Part shown: piece by piece, positions 22,201-34,500 of the stretch | Layout of the letters: each line of letters opens with the position of its first letter | How positions within the stretch are numbered: the first letter of the stretch is position 1 | Assembly (NCBI GenBank): GCA_029948255.1 | Contig: JALIZF010001290.1 | Span: 1-64,000, forward strand | Reading direction: 5' to 3' | From: Telmatactis stephensoni | Lineage: Eukaryota; Cnidaria; Anthozoa; Actiniaria; Isophelliidae | DNA: 64,000 nt | Notes under the pieces: model-generated | What the model was told of the DNA's origin: nothing | The model's input: only the letters and a program-made list of their open reading frames with translations | The model's database searches: none | Translations under genes and position numbers: made by a program

Positions 22201-22329
22201 TCCAGTAAGCAGGCGAAAAAATACACAAATCGATTATGACCTCAAAATCGCGTAAAAACCTCAAAAATCCCCAGTAGCGAAAGGGTTAAAAATATTTATT
22301 TAAATGGGAGCTCCGCTATTAGGTAGTAC
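19275..22329 (+). repeat. R1 repeat copy C (left end missing)
   Basis: Runs from GCGCTGACACTTTG to the right end AGCTCCGCTATTAGGTAGTA. It keeps the empty site for the foldback at 29681 (GTCTCTTGTACCTATATTTG near 19762). It is interrupted by a LINE tail at 20558-20760 and by unrelated sequence at about 21415-22290. The longest open frame in that insert (21488-21997) shows no domain and I do not call it a gene. Confidence 0.8.
20558..20760 (+). mobile_element. 5'-truncated retroposed fragment with (TTGAAC)n tail
   Basis: Inserted in R1 with CATAC duplicated on both sides (20553-20557 and 20761-20765). It ends AATAAACTTGAACTTGAAC, a short tandem 3' tail typical of some non-LTR retrotransposons. 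No coding part remains. Confidence 0.65.
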
Positions 22330-22494
22330 TAGATTTTTCTAATAGTGTTTCTGTGATAAGTTTTTGTTTTGTCCTTGAAACCCTGTGCCCATACAAGGCT
22401 TCTATTCTAGTGTATTGTGTATATTAAGTGAACTGCATACAAATTATTTACAAAAGACAACTACACAACCAGTATTCAGTGAGTGGTATCTTGT

Positions 22495-23630
22495 ACCAAT
22501 GGTGACCATGATCTGACTCCCTTGGGCTGTTACCTTATGTAATATCCATTACACAGGAAACCCATTTCACCATTCAACACCATTCGTACCAATGGTGAAC
22601 ATGGTCTGACTCCCTTGGGCTGTTAGCTTATGTAATATCCATTACACAGGAAACCCATTTCACTATTCAACACCATTCGTACCAATGGTGACCATGATCT
22701 AACCCCCTTGGGATGTTAGCTTATGTAATTATCCATTACATAGGAAACCCATTTCACCATTCAACACCATTCGTACCAATGGTGAACGTGGTTTGACTCC
22801 CTTGGGCTGTTAGCTTATGTAATATCCATTACACAGGAAACCCATTTCACCATTCAACACCATTCGTTCCAATTGTAATTGCCCTTTACCATTCGTACCA
22901 TTCGTACCAATGGTGGACATGGTCTGACTCCCTTGGGCTGTTAGCTTATGTCATATCCATTACACAGGAAACCCATTTCACCATTCAACACCATTTGTTC
23001 CAATTGTAATTGCCCTTTACCATTCGTACCATTCGTACCAATGGTGAACGTGGTTTGACTCCCTTGGGCTGTTAGCTTATGTAATATCCATTACACAGGA
23101 AACCCATTTCACCATTCAACACCATTCGTTCCAATTGTAATTGCCCTTTACCATTCGTACCATTCGTACCAATGGTGAACATGGTCTGACTCCCTTGGGC
23201 TGTTAGCTTATGTCCTATCCATTACACAGGAAACCCATTTCACCATTCAACACCATTCGTTCCAATTGTAATTGCCCTTTACCATTCGTACCATTCGTAC
23301 CAATGGTGAACATGGTCTGACTCCCTTGGGCTGTTAGCTTATGTCATATCCATTACACAGGAAACCCATTTCACCATTCAACACCATTCGTTCCAATTGT
23401 AATTGCCCTTTACCATTCGTACCATTCGTACCAATGGTGAACATGGTCTGACACCCTTGGGCTGTTAGCTTATGTCATATCCATTACACAGGAAACCCAT
23501 TTCACCATTCAACACCATTCGTTCCAATTGTAAATGCTCTTTACCATTCGTACCATTCGTACCGATGGTCAACATAGTTGACTCCCTTGGGTTGTTAGTT
23601 TATGTAGTATTCATTACACAGGAAACCCAC
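22495..23630. repeat. Ten-copy minisatellite, period 93-94 bp changing to 131 bp
   Basis: The landmark ACC(A/G)ATGGT recurs at 22495, 22588, 22681, 22775, 22906, 23037, 23168, 23299, 23430 and 23561. The first intervals are 93, 93 and 94 bp and the next six are exactly 131 bp. The longer unit gained about 37 bp containing GTTCCAATTGTAATTGCCC and an extra ACCATTCGT. Shared core: CTCCCTTGGGCTGTTAGC and CCATTACACAGGAAACCC. Confidence 0.95.
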
Positions 23631-23825
23631 TTTAAAAAGTTATTCACCTCAGTTAAAAAATATCTCTTATACAGTTACCATTGGTACCAATGGTACTATT
23701 GGTACCATTGGATATACCCCCCTTTTAAAAATTTAAAACACAATTTTTTTCCAAAGTGATCAACTTATATTAATCTAAGGTAATATCCTAATATAGTAGT
23801 TGTTAACTTATCAATTGCACCATAT

Positions 23826-23925
23826 ATTGGGATCCCTGTGGTAATTCACCATTAGACACCATTAGACACCACCATTCACCATTCGTATTGAATGGATATG
23901 TTGGACAACCCTCCAACATTTTGGT
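23826..23925. repeat. Inverted partner of the 17905 repeat
   Basis: Holds CACCATTAGACACCATTAGA and GGATATGTTGGACAACC, matching 17905-17985 in reverse orientation with several differences. Confidence 0.45.
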
Positions 23926-24004
23926 GTTTGTAAAGTGATTTTGTACAAAGTACTATTCCATTTTGTATGTGGTCAACTTAGATTTTTTTATTGTGTCCTT
24001 ATAG

Positions 24005-24474
24005 GTATCCAGTTGATGCGAAAGTTTCTACGTGATAACAATCTATATAACATGGAATTCCCTGAGGAGTTTAGCTCTTATAAAGAGCTTTTGTCATTGA
24101 CACATTCTGGAACAGTTGCAGAGACATGTATAATAGAACGATGTCACTCAGAGGAACAAAATATTGTACCTCTTCCTCCCATTACCCACAGAGCCTTGGA
24201 TAGAGAGGATGCCTCAACACTTACTAAGATGTACGATAACCTATATCCGGAGGAAGAGGTTCTGTCTGTTTTGAGATTGTGTGATAGCTTTTTGAGAGTT
24301 CAGTTTAATGGAATCATTATTAGGGCATCAGACAACATCAGTATTCTAGCTAAAAAGGATGGCACAGAATTAAGGCCATGCAAAATAAAGAGATTCCTTA
24401 TTCATGAAGTAGTTTTTAGGAGAAATGGAAAGAAGATAAAAGTACAAAAGACCCTTGCAGAAGTGGAGTGGTAA
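24005..24474 (+). pseudogene. Terminal exon of an EnSpm/CACTA-like transposase
   Basis: Open from a TTATAG acceptor at 24004 to a TAA at 24472-24474. The start reads IQLMRKFLRDN, which matches the segment that follows the 'ErxNG...iE' region of Tnp2-like (EnSpm/CMC) transposases from memory of that family. It continues LPPITHRALDREDASTL, MYDNLYPEEEVLSVLRL and FNGIIIRASDNISILAKKDG. I find no catalytic exons upstream: the minisatellite and R1 occupy that space. This is therefore either a 3' remnant or a last exon whose partners are lost. Whether it was domesticated cannot be judged here. Confidence 0.55.
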
Positions 24475-26118
24475 TTCAAGGAACACTGTAAAAGGAGGCA
24501 TTATCCATCTCCTCTGGAAGTATGGTCAAGTCAAGTAGAAAGTTATTAGCACATCATCATATATTCTTATATTTTGGTGTCTAGTTTTAAGAAACATTGC
24601 ATGACTGTTCAGTACAAGGTTAAGTTTAGTTATGGACGTGAATCTGTAAATGTCATAGTGCCCCTTTTGGGAAAGCTATCAACATAGTAGCATGGTTTGG
24701 AGTGCAAACAGTATATCCGTGAAACATTTGTAATGATAATTTGTGCAATTTTTTGCAATTTATATTGTTTTCTATTGTGCAATTAGCACTATTTTGTACT
24801 ATTTAGTCATTTGTATTTCATGGATATATTGTATGCACACTATTTTGAGGCAAAAAGTTATAATAGTATGAGAAATGTGTGTAGCCAGTGGTTTTCAAAA
24901 ACATGCAAAACAAAGTGTATTAGTTAGAGTGTCATAGCTAAATTCAAGTTTTTATTTTGTGCTTTTATATAGCATCTCTAATCCCAGATAAATACAATAG
25001 GAAAACAAAGAATAATATTAGAGTAAAGTAGTGCTAACAAATTTCATTGGTTTATGAAAACCACTCTCACCTGGCTATTTGAATTGATAAAGTAATATTA
25101 AAAAATATTGATAATTATGTTATCTATTAAAATATTATTTTGATACAGTAGGGTGTTGTAGTAGTGATTTGTGTCCATTATAGATATTGAGTTTTATATA
25201 TGTTTTGTTGTGCACTTGGACTAGACAAAGCCCCACTACTGTGTTTCTCTAGATAGAATTGACACCATGCATATGAGCACTGTCCAAGTGTAAAACAGAT
25301 TTGGAAAAGTTTCCTATGTACACAGGCTACCTATATTCTAGCACACTACAAAACAGTGAACACTAATCAGGGACACCACAAGTAGCTTAGATGATCAATA
25401 TTTAATCAATTAGTGAGTGACTATCAACTTTGATTGCCTTCCAAATGTGGCCACAGGAAGCAAGCATTTCTATTTTTAAGTATTGGAATAGGAACCATAC
25501 TTTCTTTCCCTCAGTAAGGCTAGCTTTGTACAGGTTCACGTAACCACATAAAACACCAAAAGACAAGATGTTTCAATAGTATTAAGACGTTATAGTGGCG
25601 TACAGTGTAAGAAAGTATTTGATTAACTGATTTATTTCTTAGGTTCTGCATTCTAAAGGTTTTCGATTTCAAAATTATTTTCAAAAGTCATTAGCTTACC
25701 AATGCACATGCGCATTGGGCGCTTTGAGTCTCCCACATGGAAACGGTGCTTATCCATACGTAAACAATTTTGAAGCCTAATATATGGTTAGGCTGCACTT
25801 AACGAAAGAATAGGTACTATCTATATGCGGCGGCATTAAATATGGCTTTGGGTCCAGGTAGTAACCTCCCATGCAGTTAAGTGAAGGTACCGCAAGTTCC
25901 TCGGAGCTTCAAAAGACCTTTCAAGGCGCCCCGACATCCGAGGGAGGCCAAAGGTTCAAACTCTCGCTTTGCAGAGAAGTTCGTTACTTCATCTGTAGGT
26001 AAAGAGTTCTGCAATCTTTGTGCTGTGGTCTAGGGGATTTTTTTCTAATGTAAAAATTATAAAAGTCAGCGTATAATATATTAATCAGCGTAAAAGTCAA
26101 CTTTCACTGAAAGTTTAA
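24475..26118. other. No gene recognised
   Basis: AT-rich sequence. The first part may be the 3' UTR of the exon ending at 24474. A more GC-rich patch at 25850-25990 contains GGTTCAAACTC, like a pol III B box, but no matching A box or tRNA fold was found. Confidence 0.5.
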
Positions 26119-26149
26119 TTCATACAGTGGAAAGTTTCCACTGTATGAA
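26119..26149. repeat. Perfect 15-bp palindrome
   Basis: TTCATACAGTGGAAA and its exact inverse are separated by a single G. Confidence 0.9.
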
Positions 26150-26173
26150 AACTCGATCAAACACGGGAGTTTA

Positions 26174-26810
26174 CCGCATATTATTTGAACTTGATACACT
26201 ACCGTACCTATACAACGTGAAACAAAACTTAATTTGCAATTACATTATTCGAAAAACTTGTCAAACCTTGAAAGTCAGTATCGATAAGTAAACCCTTGAA
26301 TACGCCCGCATGATACTGTACACATAGTATGCATCATTGAAAACTCTTGCAATTTTTAATACGCAAAGTTTACGGTGGTATTCAAAACGAGTACTTCAGG
26401 TTGACGCGCGGTATCGGGTTCATTTTGAAAACGCTCGAATACCTTGAGTCAGGAAAGGGTATTCAAGACTAGAATACGCCCGAAAATCTTGCCGCATATT
26501 ATTTAAACTTGATACACTACTGTGCCTATACAGCGTGAAACAAAACTTAATTTGGAATTATATCATTCGAAAAACTTGTCAAACCTTGAAAGTCAGTATC
26601 GATAAGTAAACCCTTGAATACGCCCGCATGATACTGTACACATAGTATGCATCCTTGAAAACTCTTGCAATTTTTAATACGCAAAGTTTACGGTGGTATT
26701 CAAAACGATTACTCCAGGTTGACGCGCGGTATCGGGTTCATTTTGAAAACGCTCGAATACCTTGAATCAGGAAAGGGTATTCAAGACTAGAATACGCCCG
26801 AAAATCTTGC
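26174..26810. repeat. 318-bp tandem duplication, two copies
   Basis: Copies start at about 26176 and 26494 (GCATATTATTT(G/A)AACTTGA) and differ at only a few bases. No coding frame is preserved. Confidence 0.93.
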
Positions 26811-26828
26811 TTTTGGCACTGTGATTAG

Positions 26829-26866
26829 CTTAGTATTTATTTCACAGTCCGGTGAAAATCACTCTA
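26829..26866. mobile_element. Truncated MITE M2 right end
   Basis: Ends TTCACAGTCCGGTGAAAATC ACTCTA, matching the terminal repeat of the full copies that follow; its left part is missing. Confidence 0.7.
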
Positions 26867-26901
26867 TAGTATTGTATAGGGTTGTATAGTGTGGTACAGA
26901 C

Positions 26902-27056
26902 TAGAGTGATTTTCATCGGACTGTGAAATAGTTACTAAGCTAATACACACTAATAGACTCTGCACCCATTGTTTTCTTTTGTTGCAATACAACTATTAGA
27001 CACTATTAAACACTGACTATTAGTAATTGTTTCACAGTCCGATGAAAATCACTCTA
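26902..27056. mobile_element. MITE M2, copy 1
   Basis: 155 bp. TAGAGTGATTTTCATCGGAC at the left and its near-exact inverse at the right. TA at both ends may be the target duplication. Non-coding. Confidence 0.88.
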
Positions 27057-27242
27057 GTATAGTAATGTATAGGCTGGTATAGACTAGTATAGTATTGTAA
27101 AGGGTTGTATAGACTAGTGTAGTACTGCATAGGCTGGTACAGACTAGTATCGAATTATATAGGGTTGTGTAGACTAGTATAGTATTGTATAGGTTTGTAT
27201 AGACTAGTATAGTATTGTATAGGTCTGTACAGACTAGTGTAG
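27057..27242. repeat. TATAG-rich minisatellite between MITE copies
   Basis: Tandem variants of GTATAGACTAGTATAGTATT and TGTATAGG. The same unit occurs at about 26867-26901 and 27398-27465, so MITEs M2 sit inside one array. Confidence 0.88.
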
Positions 27243-27397
27243 TAGAGTGATTTTCACCGGACTGTGAAATAGTTACTAAGCTAATAGACACTAGTAGACT
27301 CTGCACCCATTGTTTTCTTTTGTTGCAATACAACTATTAGACACTATTAAACACTGACTATTAGTAATTGTTTCACAGTCCGATGAAAATCACTCTA
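27243..27397. mobile_element. MITE M2, copy 2
   Basis: 155 bp, nearly identical to 26902-27056 across its whole length, flanked by the same minisatellite. Confidence 0.88.
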
Positions 27398-27465
27398 TTG
27401 TATAGGTTAGTATAGACTAGTATAGCATTGTATAGAATGGTATAGACCGATAGAGTACTTTATAG

Positions 27466-28980
27466 TATTACGTGTATACATGCAGACGCATATAAATATG
27501 AATATATATTAAACCTATAATTTGGGACAATATAGATAGCGATATATATGAAGACCTACCCGGTATAGTCTTGAACCGCTGATCGTATGTATCGCATGTT
27601 CGTCTAGTGACACCACAGATTACACTGTGTTCCGAATAGGAGGGTACTCGCTTCGCTCGCAGCAACAAATAAATTTACGACTAACGTAACGAACTAACTG
27701 GAAACAAAGACCGAAGTTACGAAGCGTAACACAAAGCATGCAAGGCGAATGCAAATTACTAAAGTAGGACGCTAATGGCAGTACTGGCCGAGGTAACACA
27801 AAATATACAATAAAAGCAGTTAAAATTTATAGCCAACGAAAGTCAATGTAGAAAACATAAAAAAACACAAAGAAACAATTATGAAAAAGGAATAGAAACG
27901 ATTGAAAGCCTACCCAAACCACCAAGCCGACTGATAAAACGAAAATAACAAACTTACAGCAAACTAGGACGAGAAAAACCTAGAAGCAGCTACAAATACA
28001 AACGACCACTAGCAAAATTGGGAATACACCCCGGGCAAACCAAGAGAAAATGTCCGAGTAACAAACACTAATTTACCTCGATACGTTTACCAAAGCAAGC
28101 TGGTGCAGTTATGCTCACTAACTCTGCTAGCTAGCCATGTTAGCCAAGCTTGGTAGAAAAGTCAGAACGCTGAGGCTGCTGAGAGTACTCAGAGGAAGAA
28201 TCTTGAATTAGAGCTGGTGGCGGTTGACGATGATGGCAAAGAACGAAAGTTCACGTTGTGCCGGCGTATCTTGAAGTGACCACTCCTAGATCGAGCAGGC
28301 TTATTTATACTCTGAGCTAATTAATTATGCAGTGAGAATAATTCCGAATGCCCCTTGTGTAAAATCGTGCACAAAAGCTGTGGCTGGTTTTCCAGACACG
28401 AATATTGAATATTGTAATTGTGGTAATGCTATTATTAGTGACCACGCGTGTATGTGTATTGATGAATAACATAAAAAGTGCTAGACATTTGCGATCAACT
28501 TTTAGAGGCTATGTGGCAACTCACAGAAACGGAAATAGTAATATCTAATTAGTCAATTTCTCTATCTGCAGCTATTAGCATTTGCCTTTGTCCTTCTATT
28601 ATCATGCATGGTATTATATATCTCCGACATGCAAAAATATTCATACCTGCGAATATACCAGTTTATTCAACTTTTTATTTCACTATGTATTTCAATTGTT
28701 TGCTGTAAAGACTTCTACAACAACGGCGTTTTTGTATCTACAAGCTTCCTTTAGGAAGTCGTAGATACTATGCTATCGAGTGTGTAAGTCCGTAACCATT
28801 TTCGGCTCATTTCCGTAACAATTGAAATATTCTATTCGGTCGTTTCCGATATACAGCCGATATTATCCGAATTTCGTCTTCGGCGGTCTTCGGGTTTAAC
28901 GCCAGTAACCACATGGCCTCTTGGAGATCTATTATTTCATAATCAGTCTCAACTCACAAGATTTATCTATTACATTAGAT
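27466..28980. other. No gene recognised; possible minus-strand promoter
   Basis: Only short frames without recognisable domains. TATAAATA is present on the minus strand at 28302-28309, followed at about 28095 by an AG/GTAAAT donor-like site, which would suit a noncoding first exon. Evidence is weak. Confidence 0.3.
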
Positions 28981-29680
28981 TTCTTGAATATGATTATAGC
29001 GGAGCTCCCGCGCGAGCGGAGCACCATACCTAAGAAAAAATGGTAACCCATCGAGTTGATTTTTCATGCTTGAGTATACGTCACTTCCTACGTCCGTCCG
29101 TACATACATACATCCGTCCGTACATACGTCCGTGTACATCGCGATGCTGATTGGCTGATTGCTTTTTGGCGCCAACTTGACGCGCGCTGACACTTTGAAA
29201 ACTGAAAATTTTGCAAGTTTCCTTGCAGTTTTAACTTGCAAAGCTTAAAAATATTATACTCGAAACCTAGCTCGTAAAAATTTAGCGATTTTCATGATCA
29301 TTAATCTGTACCAATCTTGACAGTTTAAAGCGAAAAAAACGTACGTTTGAATTTTTTTCGGGCCCGCTGGGGTGTCGTTTCAAAAACTGCTCGAAAGACG
29401 AAGGACACAGATAATATTTTCAAAGTTGAAGTTGGACGACTTTTTAGTTGGATTCGTAGCTTTAAAAATCTTCTCATGATGAATGAGTCATTGAGGATCG
29501 TGTATTCTTCGTTTCGTGAAGATGCCTTCAGTAAAGCTGCTTAAAAATCTAGCCAAAGTTGGAAATCAAGAATCGTCTGCATTGAGCGTGAAACAAGGAC
29601 TATGCTTCTAAAGACAACAAGGAAAGCACTTCAAGGTAAAGACCCTGGCCAGAAAATGATGTCAAAAAGTCTCTTGTACC

Positions 29681-30696
29681 ACGATGGTCGGTTGCTAGGG
29701 CTTTTCCTCCCGGAAGCCTCAAAACTAAGAGTTTTAGGCCTTAGACAAAAGTAGAATGCATCAAATGTGACAAAACGTGGTGAGGAAGTAGGTTGATAAA
29801 TAACCTGTTAATTGATGGCAATTACATCTCATTAGACCGCTATTGTGACGTCATTAATGATGTCCAAATTTGGCATCAGAAAAAAAAATTCAGGAAAGAA
29901 ACAGTAAAAAAACGATATTAGCTTTTTCTATAGAATTCTATGATTTCTGGTGAAAACCCCATCTCAATCAGATTAAAGGGTGCAAAGTTACGGCTAATGA
30001 AAGAAATTCAAATTTCCCGCCAAATGACCATATATGGTCAAAATTAAGGCTATTTAAACGCCAATACAATGAATGTATTGGCACAGCGGCAAACACAAAG
30101 TTGCATAAAATCAAAATTGTAGTTTTTTCAATTTGGGATGTGTGGTGTTATGACGCGTTTTCGTCATGAGATACGTCATTATGACGTCATTATGACGTTT
30201 TTGTGACGAAAATGCGTCATAACACCACACATCCCAAATTGAAAAAACTACAATTTTGATTTTATGCAACTTTGTGTTTCCCGCTGTGCCAATACATTCA
30301 TTGTATTGGCGTTTAAATAGCCTTAATTTTGACCATATATGGTCATTTGGCGGGAAATTTGAATTTCTTTCATTAGCTGTAACTTTGTACCCTTTAATCT
30401 GATTGAGATGGGGTTTTCACTATAACCGTTCTTTTTGAGTAGCAAAAATGTCTGTAAAGTTTTGAACAGTGTTTAACAAATTTTTGATGTTGTTACTAAA
30501 AATATGTATCATTTATGACGTCATAATTAAAAAAACTTCCAAAATACCTTTACAATTGTAGAAAAATTAAGGATTTTCTTTCTAATGAACATGTTCTAAT
30601 ATTTTGCTTCATTTGGAAAATAGATTACTCCTCTGTGAGCCAAAAATTAAATTTGAGAACCTTGCGGGAGGAAAAGCCCTAGCAACCGACCATCGT
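29681..30696. mobile_element. 1.0 kb foldback element with 5-bp TSD
   Basis: Ends ACGATGGTCGGTTGCTAGGG and its inverse (about 32-bp TIRs). GTACC is duplicated on both sides, and the unoccupied site is intact in R1 copy C near 19765. The interior (about 29951-30421) is a near-perfect palindrome with arms of about 220 bp around repeated ATGACGTCATTATGACG motifs, that is, CRE-like TGACGTCA sites. No coding capacity. Confidence 0.9.
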
Positions 30697-31230
30697 GTAC
30701 CTATATTTGATCTTTTATCTTTTACTAGTATTTGGGATTGATGACTTAAAAAAATAAACTTTCATGCACGTTGAACTGTGGCCAAGTTTAAACAAACACT
30801 CGTTCAAGCCTTACATGAAATGTACAACGACATTTTGTTTTACGGTGAACTTTTTGCACTAGTTCTAATAATAATAAAATTAGTAACAAAAATTGATTTT
30901 GAACTTATTTCAACCCCACTAATGTGTAAATACAGCTCAAGTTTATGTCTGGAATTTAATGAAAAAATTGACAGGAAAAAAAAGAAGGAATTTTGCATGC
31001 AAACTACCATTAAGAATGAAGTTGCTCAGTGAGCCCTATGAGACCCTAAATGCAGACTGAAAATGGTTAATTCCTTGTTTTCTTGTTATGTCAAGTAACT
31101 GTTTCTATAATCACTTTAAATTGTATTATCAGTGTAATCTGGAAGAGACAAGTGGGAGACAAATATTCACCTAGCTAGTGTGTCATATATTCTATTCTAC
31201 ATCAAATAACAAAACAAAACAACAACAACC

Positions 31231-31276
<46 letters not shown>

Positions 31277-31599
31277 TCTTTATTTGTGCCCATAATGTTT
31301 AAAATAAGATTGTAACAAAAAAGAAAAAATATAATGAATAGTTAAAGGCACTGGCCCTAACAAATAACTAAAAAGCTAAAAATCAGTTAGGACCAGAGGA
31401 CAAGTACTGATTTACATAAAACAGATGGGGGCTTTTACAATTTTCAAAAGTATTTAAATTACATATAACTATGCTAGAATAATTACACACAACATATCTA
31501 TAAAGAAAAAACAAACACACATATACACACGCACACACACACACCTATGGTAAAGAGGAAAAAACAGAGAAAAGCTAGCTTAACATAATGAATTGAAAT

Positions 31600-34500
31600 T
31601 CAATAGAACTCAAGAAATTTACTTTTGATGTTACATTTAAATTTCTTCATGCTCATCATTTTTACGGAGTCATCAATAGAATTCCAAATTGATGACCCTG
31701 TAAATCTGATATTAAATTTACCATAATTTGTTCGTATTTTGGGCAAATAAAAATGATCTCTAGTTGCTGACCTTGTATTATAATTATGAATTTGTTTAAC
31801 TGAAGTGAAAAAACGATCAAAAATTGTAGGCAAAATATCATTTTTAAATTTATACATAAAGACTGCAGTGCAGTATTCTACAAGATCATGCAATTTCATT
31901 ATGTTAAGACTTTTAAATAAGGGACTAGAATGAGCATCAAATGCCGAAAAGGTAACTAATCGCACAACCTTTTTTTGCAGAATAAAGATCGGCTGTAAAG
32001 TAGTTGGATAAGTATTGCCCCAAGTAAGAATCCCATAGATTAAATATGGGTAAATTAACGCATAATATAGATTTACAAGGATATCCGTGTCAACATAATA
32101 GCGTAATTTCGATAGAATTCCAACATTTCTTTTGATCTTTTTTGAGATATATTTGATATGAAATTTCCAAGACAGATTAGAATCAATGAATATTCCAAGA
32201 TATTTTAATGATTCTTCTTGCTTTAATTTTTTGTTGTTTAATTTTAGTTCAAAATTAATTGTGATTTTCTTTTGCCTTGCATGAAAGAGAACAAAGTTGG
32301 ACTTTTCAATGTTAAGTGACAATTTATTTGCACATAACCAAACATGAATATTAATCAATTCAGAATTAATATTCTGTTGTAAGACATTGAGATTTTTGTG
32401 CCTATAAAATAAGTTTGCATCATCTGCAAATAGGTTAAAGTCAAAGAGAGTAGAGCATAGATGAAAATCATTTATATAGATCAAAAATAAGATTGGTCCA
32501 AGAACAGACCCTTGCGGAATTCCACAAGATATTGTAACCAGGTCAGATTTAGAATTATTTATAGTGACTGATTGTTGACGATTACTGAGATATGATATAA
32601 ACCAGTTTTTTGTTGTGCCTCTAATCCCATAATAGTCTAGCTTGTTTATCAGAATATTGTGGTCTACCGTATCAAACGCTTTACTAAAATCCAAAAATAT
32701 ACCACAAGAATAATCAGAATCATCAATGGCCGTTTGAATTTTATCTATAATACTAAGTAAAGCATAATCCGTTGAATGATTGCTACGAAAGCCAAATTGA
32801 TTACCAAATAAAAGGTTATTTTTCTCAAGAAATGTTACTAAACGATTTGCCATCAGTTTTTCAAGTAGTTTATCAAATACAGATAGTAAGGAAATAGGTC
32901 GGTAATTGGAAAGAGAATATTGAGAATCTTTTTTATAAATTGGAATTACATTAGATGTTTTTAAACTGGAGGGAACTATACCAAGAGAGAAAGAGATATT
33001 AAACAGCATTTCAAGCGGATGAGATATAATGTTTTTAATTAATTTAAGGACCTTGATAGGGGCGCTAAATGGTCCAGTAGATTTATTATCCTTAAGGCAA
33101 GAGATTTCTCTCTCGATTTCTGGCGCATCTACAGGAAAGACATAGAAACTAGTTGGTATTGGAGTTTTAAGATAGTCCATTGGCGACTTATCAACATCTT
33201 CAATCTTATCTGCTAAATTGACACCGACAGTTGAGAAATAGTTATTAAACGCATCAGCTATTTCCTTTGGCTCCGTTATTACAGTATCATTTTCAATAAT
33301 TTTATTAATATTATGACTATTTTTTGATTTAAAGTGAACAATTTTCTTGATTCCATTCCAAATTCTTTTACTATCTTTTGTATTTTGTAGGAAATAATTG
33401 TTATAGTACAATCTCTTACTAATTTTCAACAGATGATTAAGTCTATTTCTATAGCTTTTGAATTTGCAATGATAGTAAGTAGACTTCGTTTTAAGATATT
33501 TTCGATATAATTTATTTTTAACCTTAATTGAATTTTTGAGTCCGGTAGAGATCCACGGTTTAGAATGAAATTTTAACTCCTTCTTTGTCATCTGGCGAAT
33601 AGGGATATGTTTATCGATAATTAGAGAGAGTTTATTGTAAAATCGAGTGAACATGCTTGAGGGATCCATTTCTGAACAAAGCAATTTTTGCCATTCAACC
33701 AGTTTAACTTCTTCTACAAACTTATCCTCATTAAAGTTTGAATAGTCTCTTCTATAGAGATTTATATTCGGAGATATTTCCGTTAGCCTATTGACAATGA
33801 TGAAATTAGGTAAGTGATCCGTAAGATCGTAAGCAATATTCCCACTTATAACAAAGTGCTCAATGGAGTTAAAGAAAATATTATCTATCAAGGTTGCAGA
33901 GTGGCTAGTGATTCGTGTCGGTTGGAGAATATGCGGTTGAAAAAAATAGGAACCAAGAATGTTAATAAAATTTTCGGATTCAAAATGAGTTTCTGATTTC
34001 AACAAATCTATATTGAAATCACCCATAAAAAGGCAAAGTTTATTCTCCTGATGTATTTTCTCTATAATTGAGCTAAAAAGATCCATAAAGTTGTCCAAAT
34101 TACTATTTGGGTGCCTATAAACCACACCGCAAATTAGATTTGGTTGTCCAGTAAATACAATTTCAATCCACAGCATTTCAAAGTCAGTATTAGACATAGT
34201 AAAATCTTTACGGATGGAGAAATTTAAATCATGCCTAACATAGAAACCAACACCTCCTGCATTTGAAAGACTTGGTTCATGAACGAAATCATAGTCTATT
34301 ATGTTGACATTGCTAAAACTCTCATTGTCTTTTTTAAACTTGGTTTCTGATAGACCAATTATGGAAAATGGATACCTCAGTTCTTCCAATAACTGATGTA
34401 GGTTATCATAATTTGCTACTAAACTTCGTATATTACAGTGTAATGCAGCAAAGGCTGTGCGATTTATAGAACATTCCTTTATATTAGGGCAATTGTTGAA

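Noticed and set aside
22495..23630. CRISPR-like array
   Set aside because: Unit length of 93-131 bp, no short direct repeat with unique spacers, no cas genes, and an animal genome context; it is a minisatellite.
25860..25990. Possible tRNA or tRNA-derived SINE with a B-box-like GGTTCAAACTC
   Set aside because: No A box at the right distance and no cloverleaf could be drawn.
27049..27333. 94-codon frame of Tyr-Thr-Leu repeats
   Set aside because: Arises from the TATAG minisatellite and an M2 MITE.
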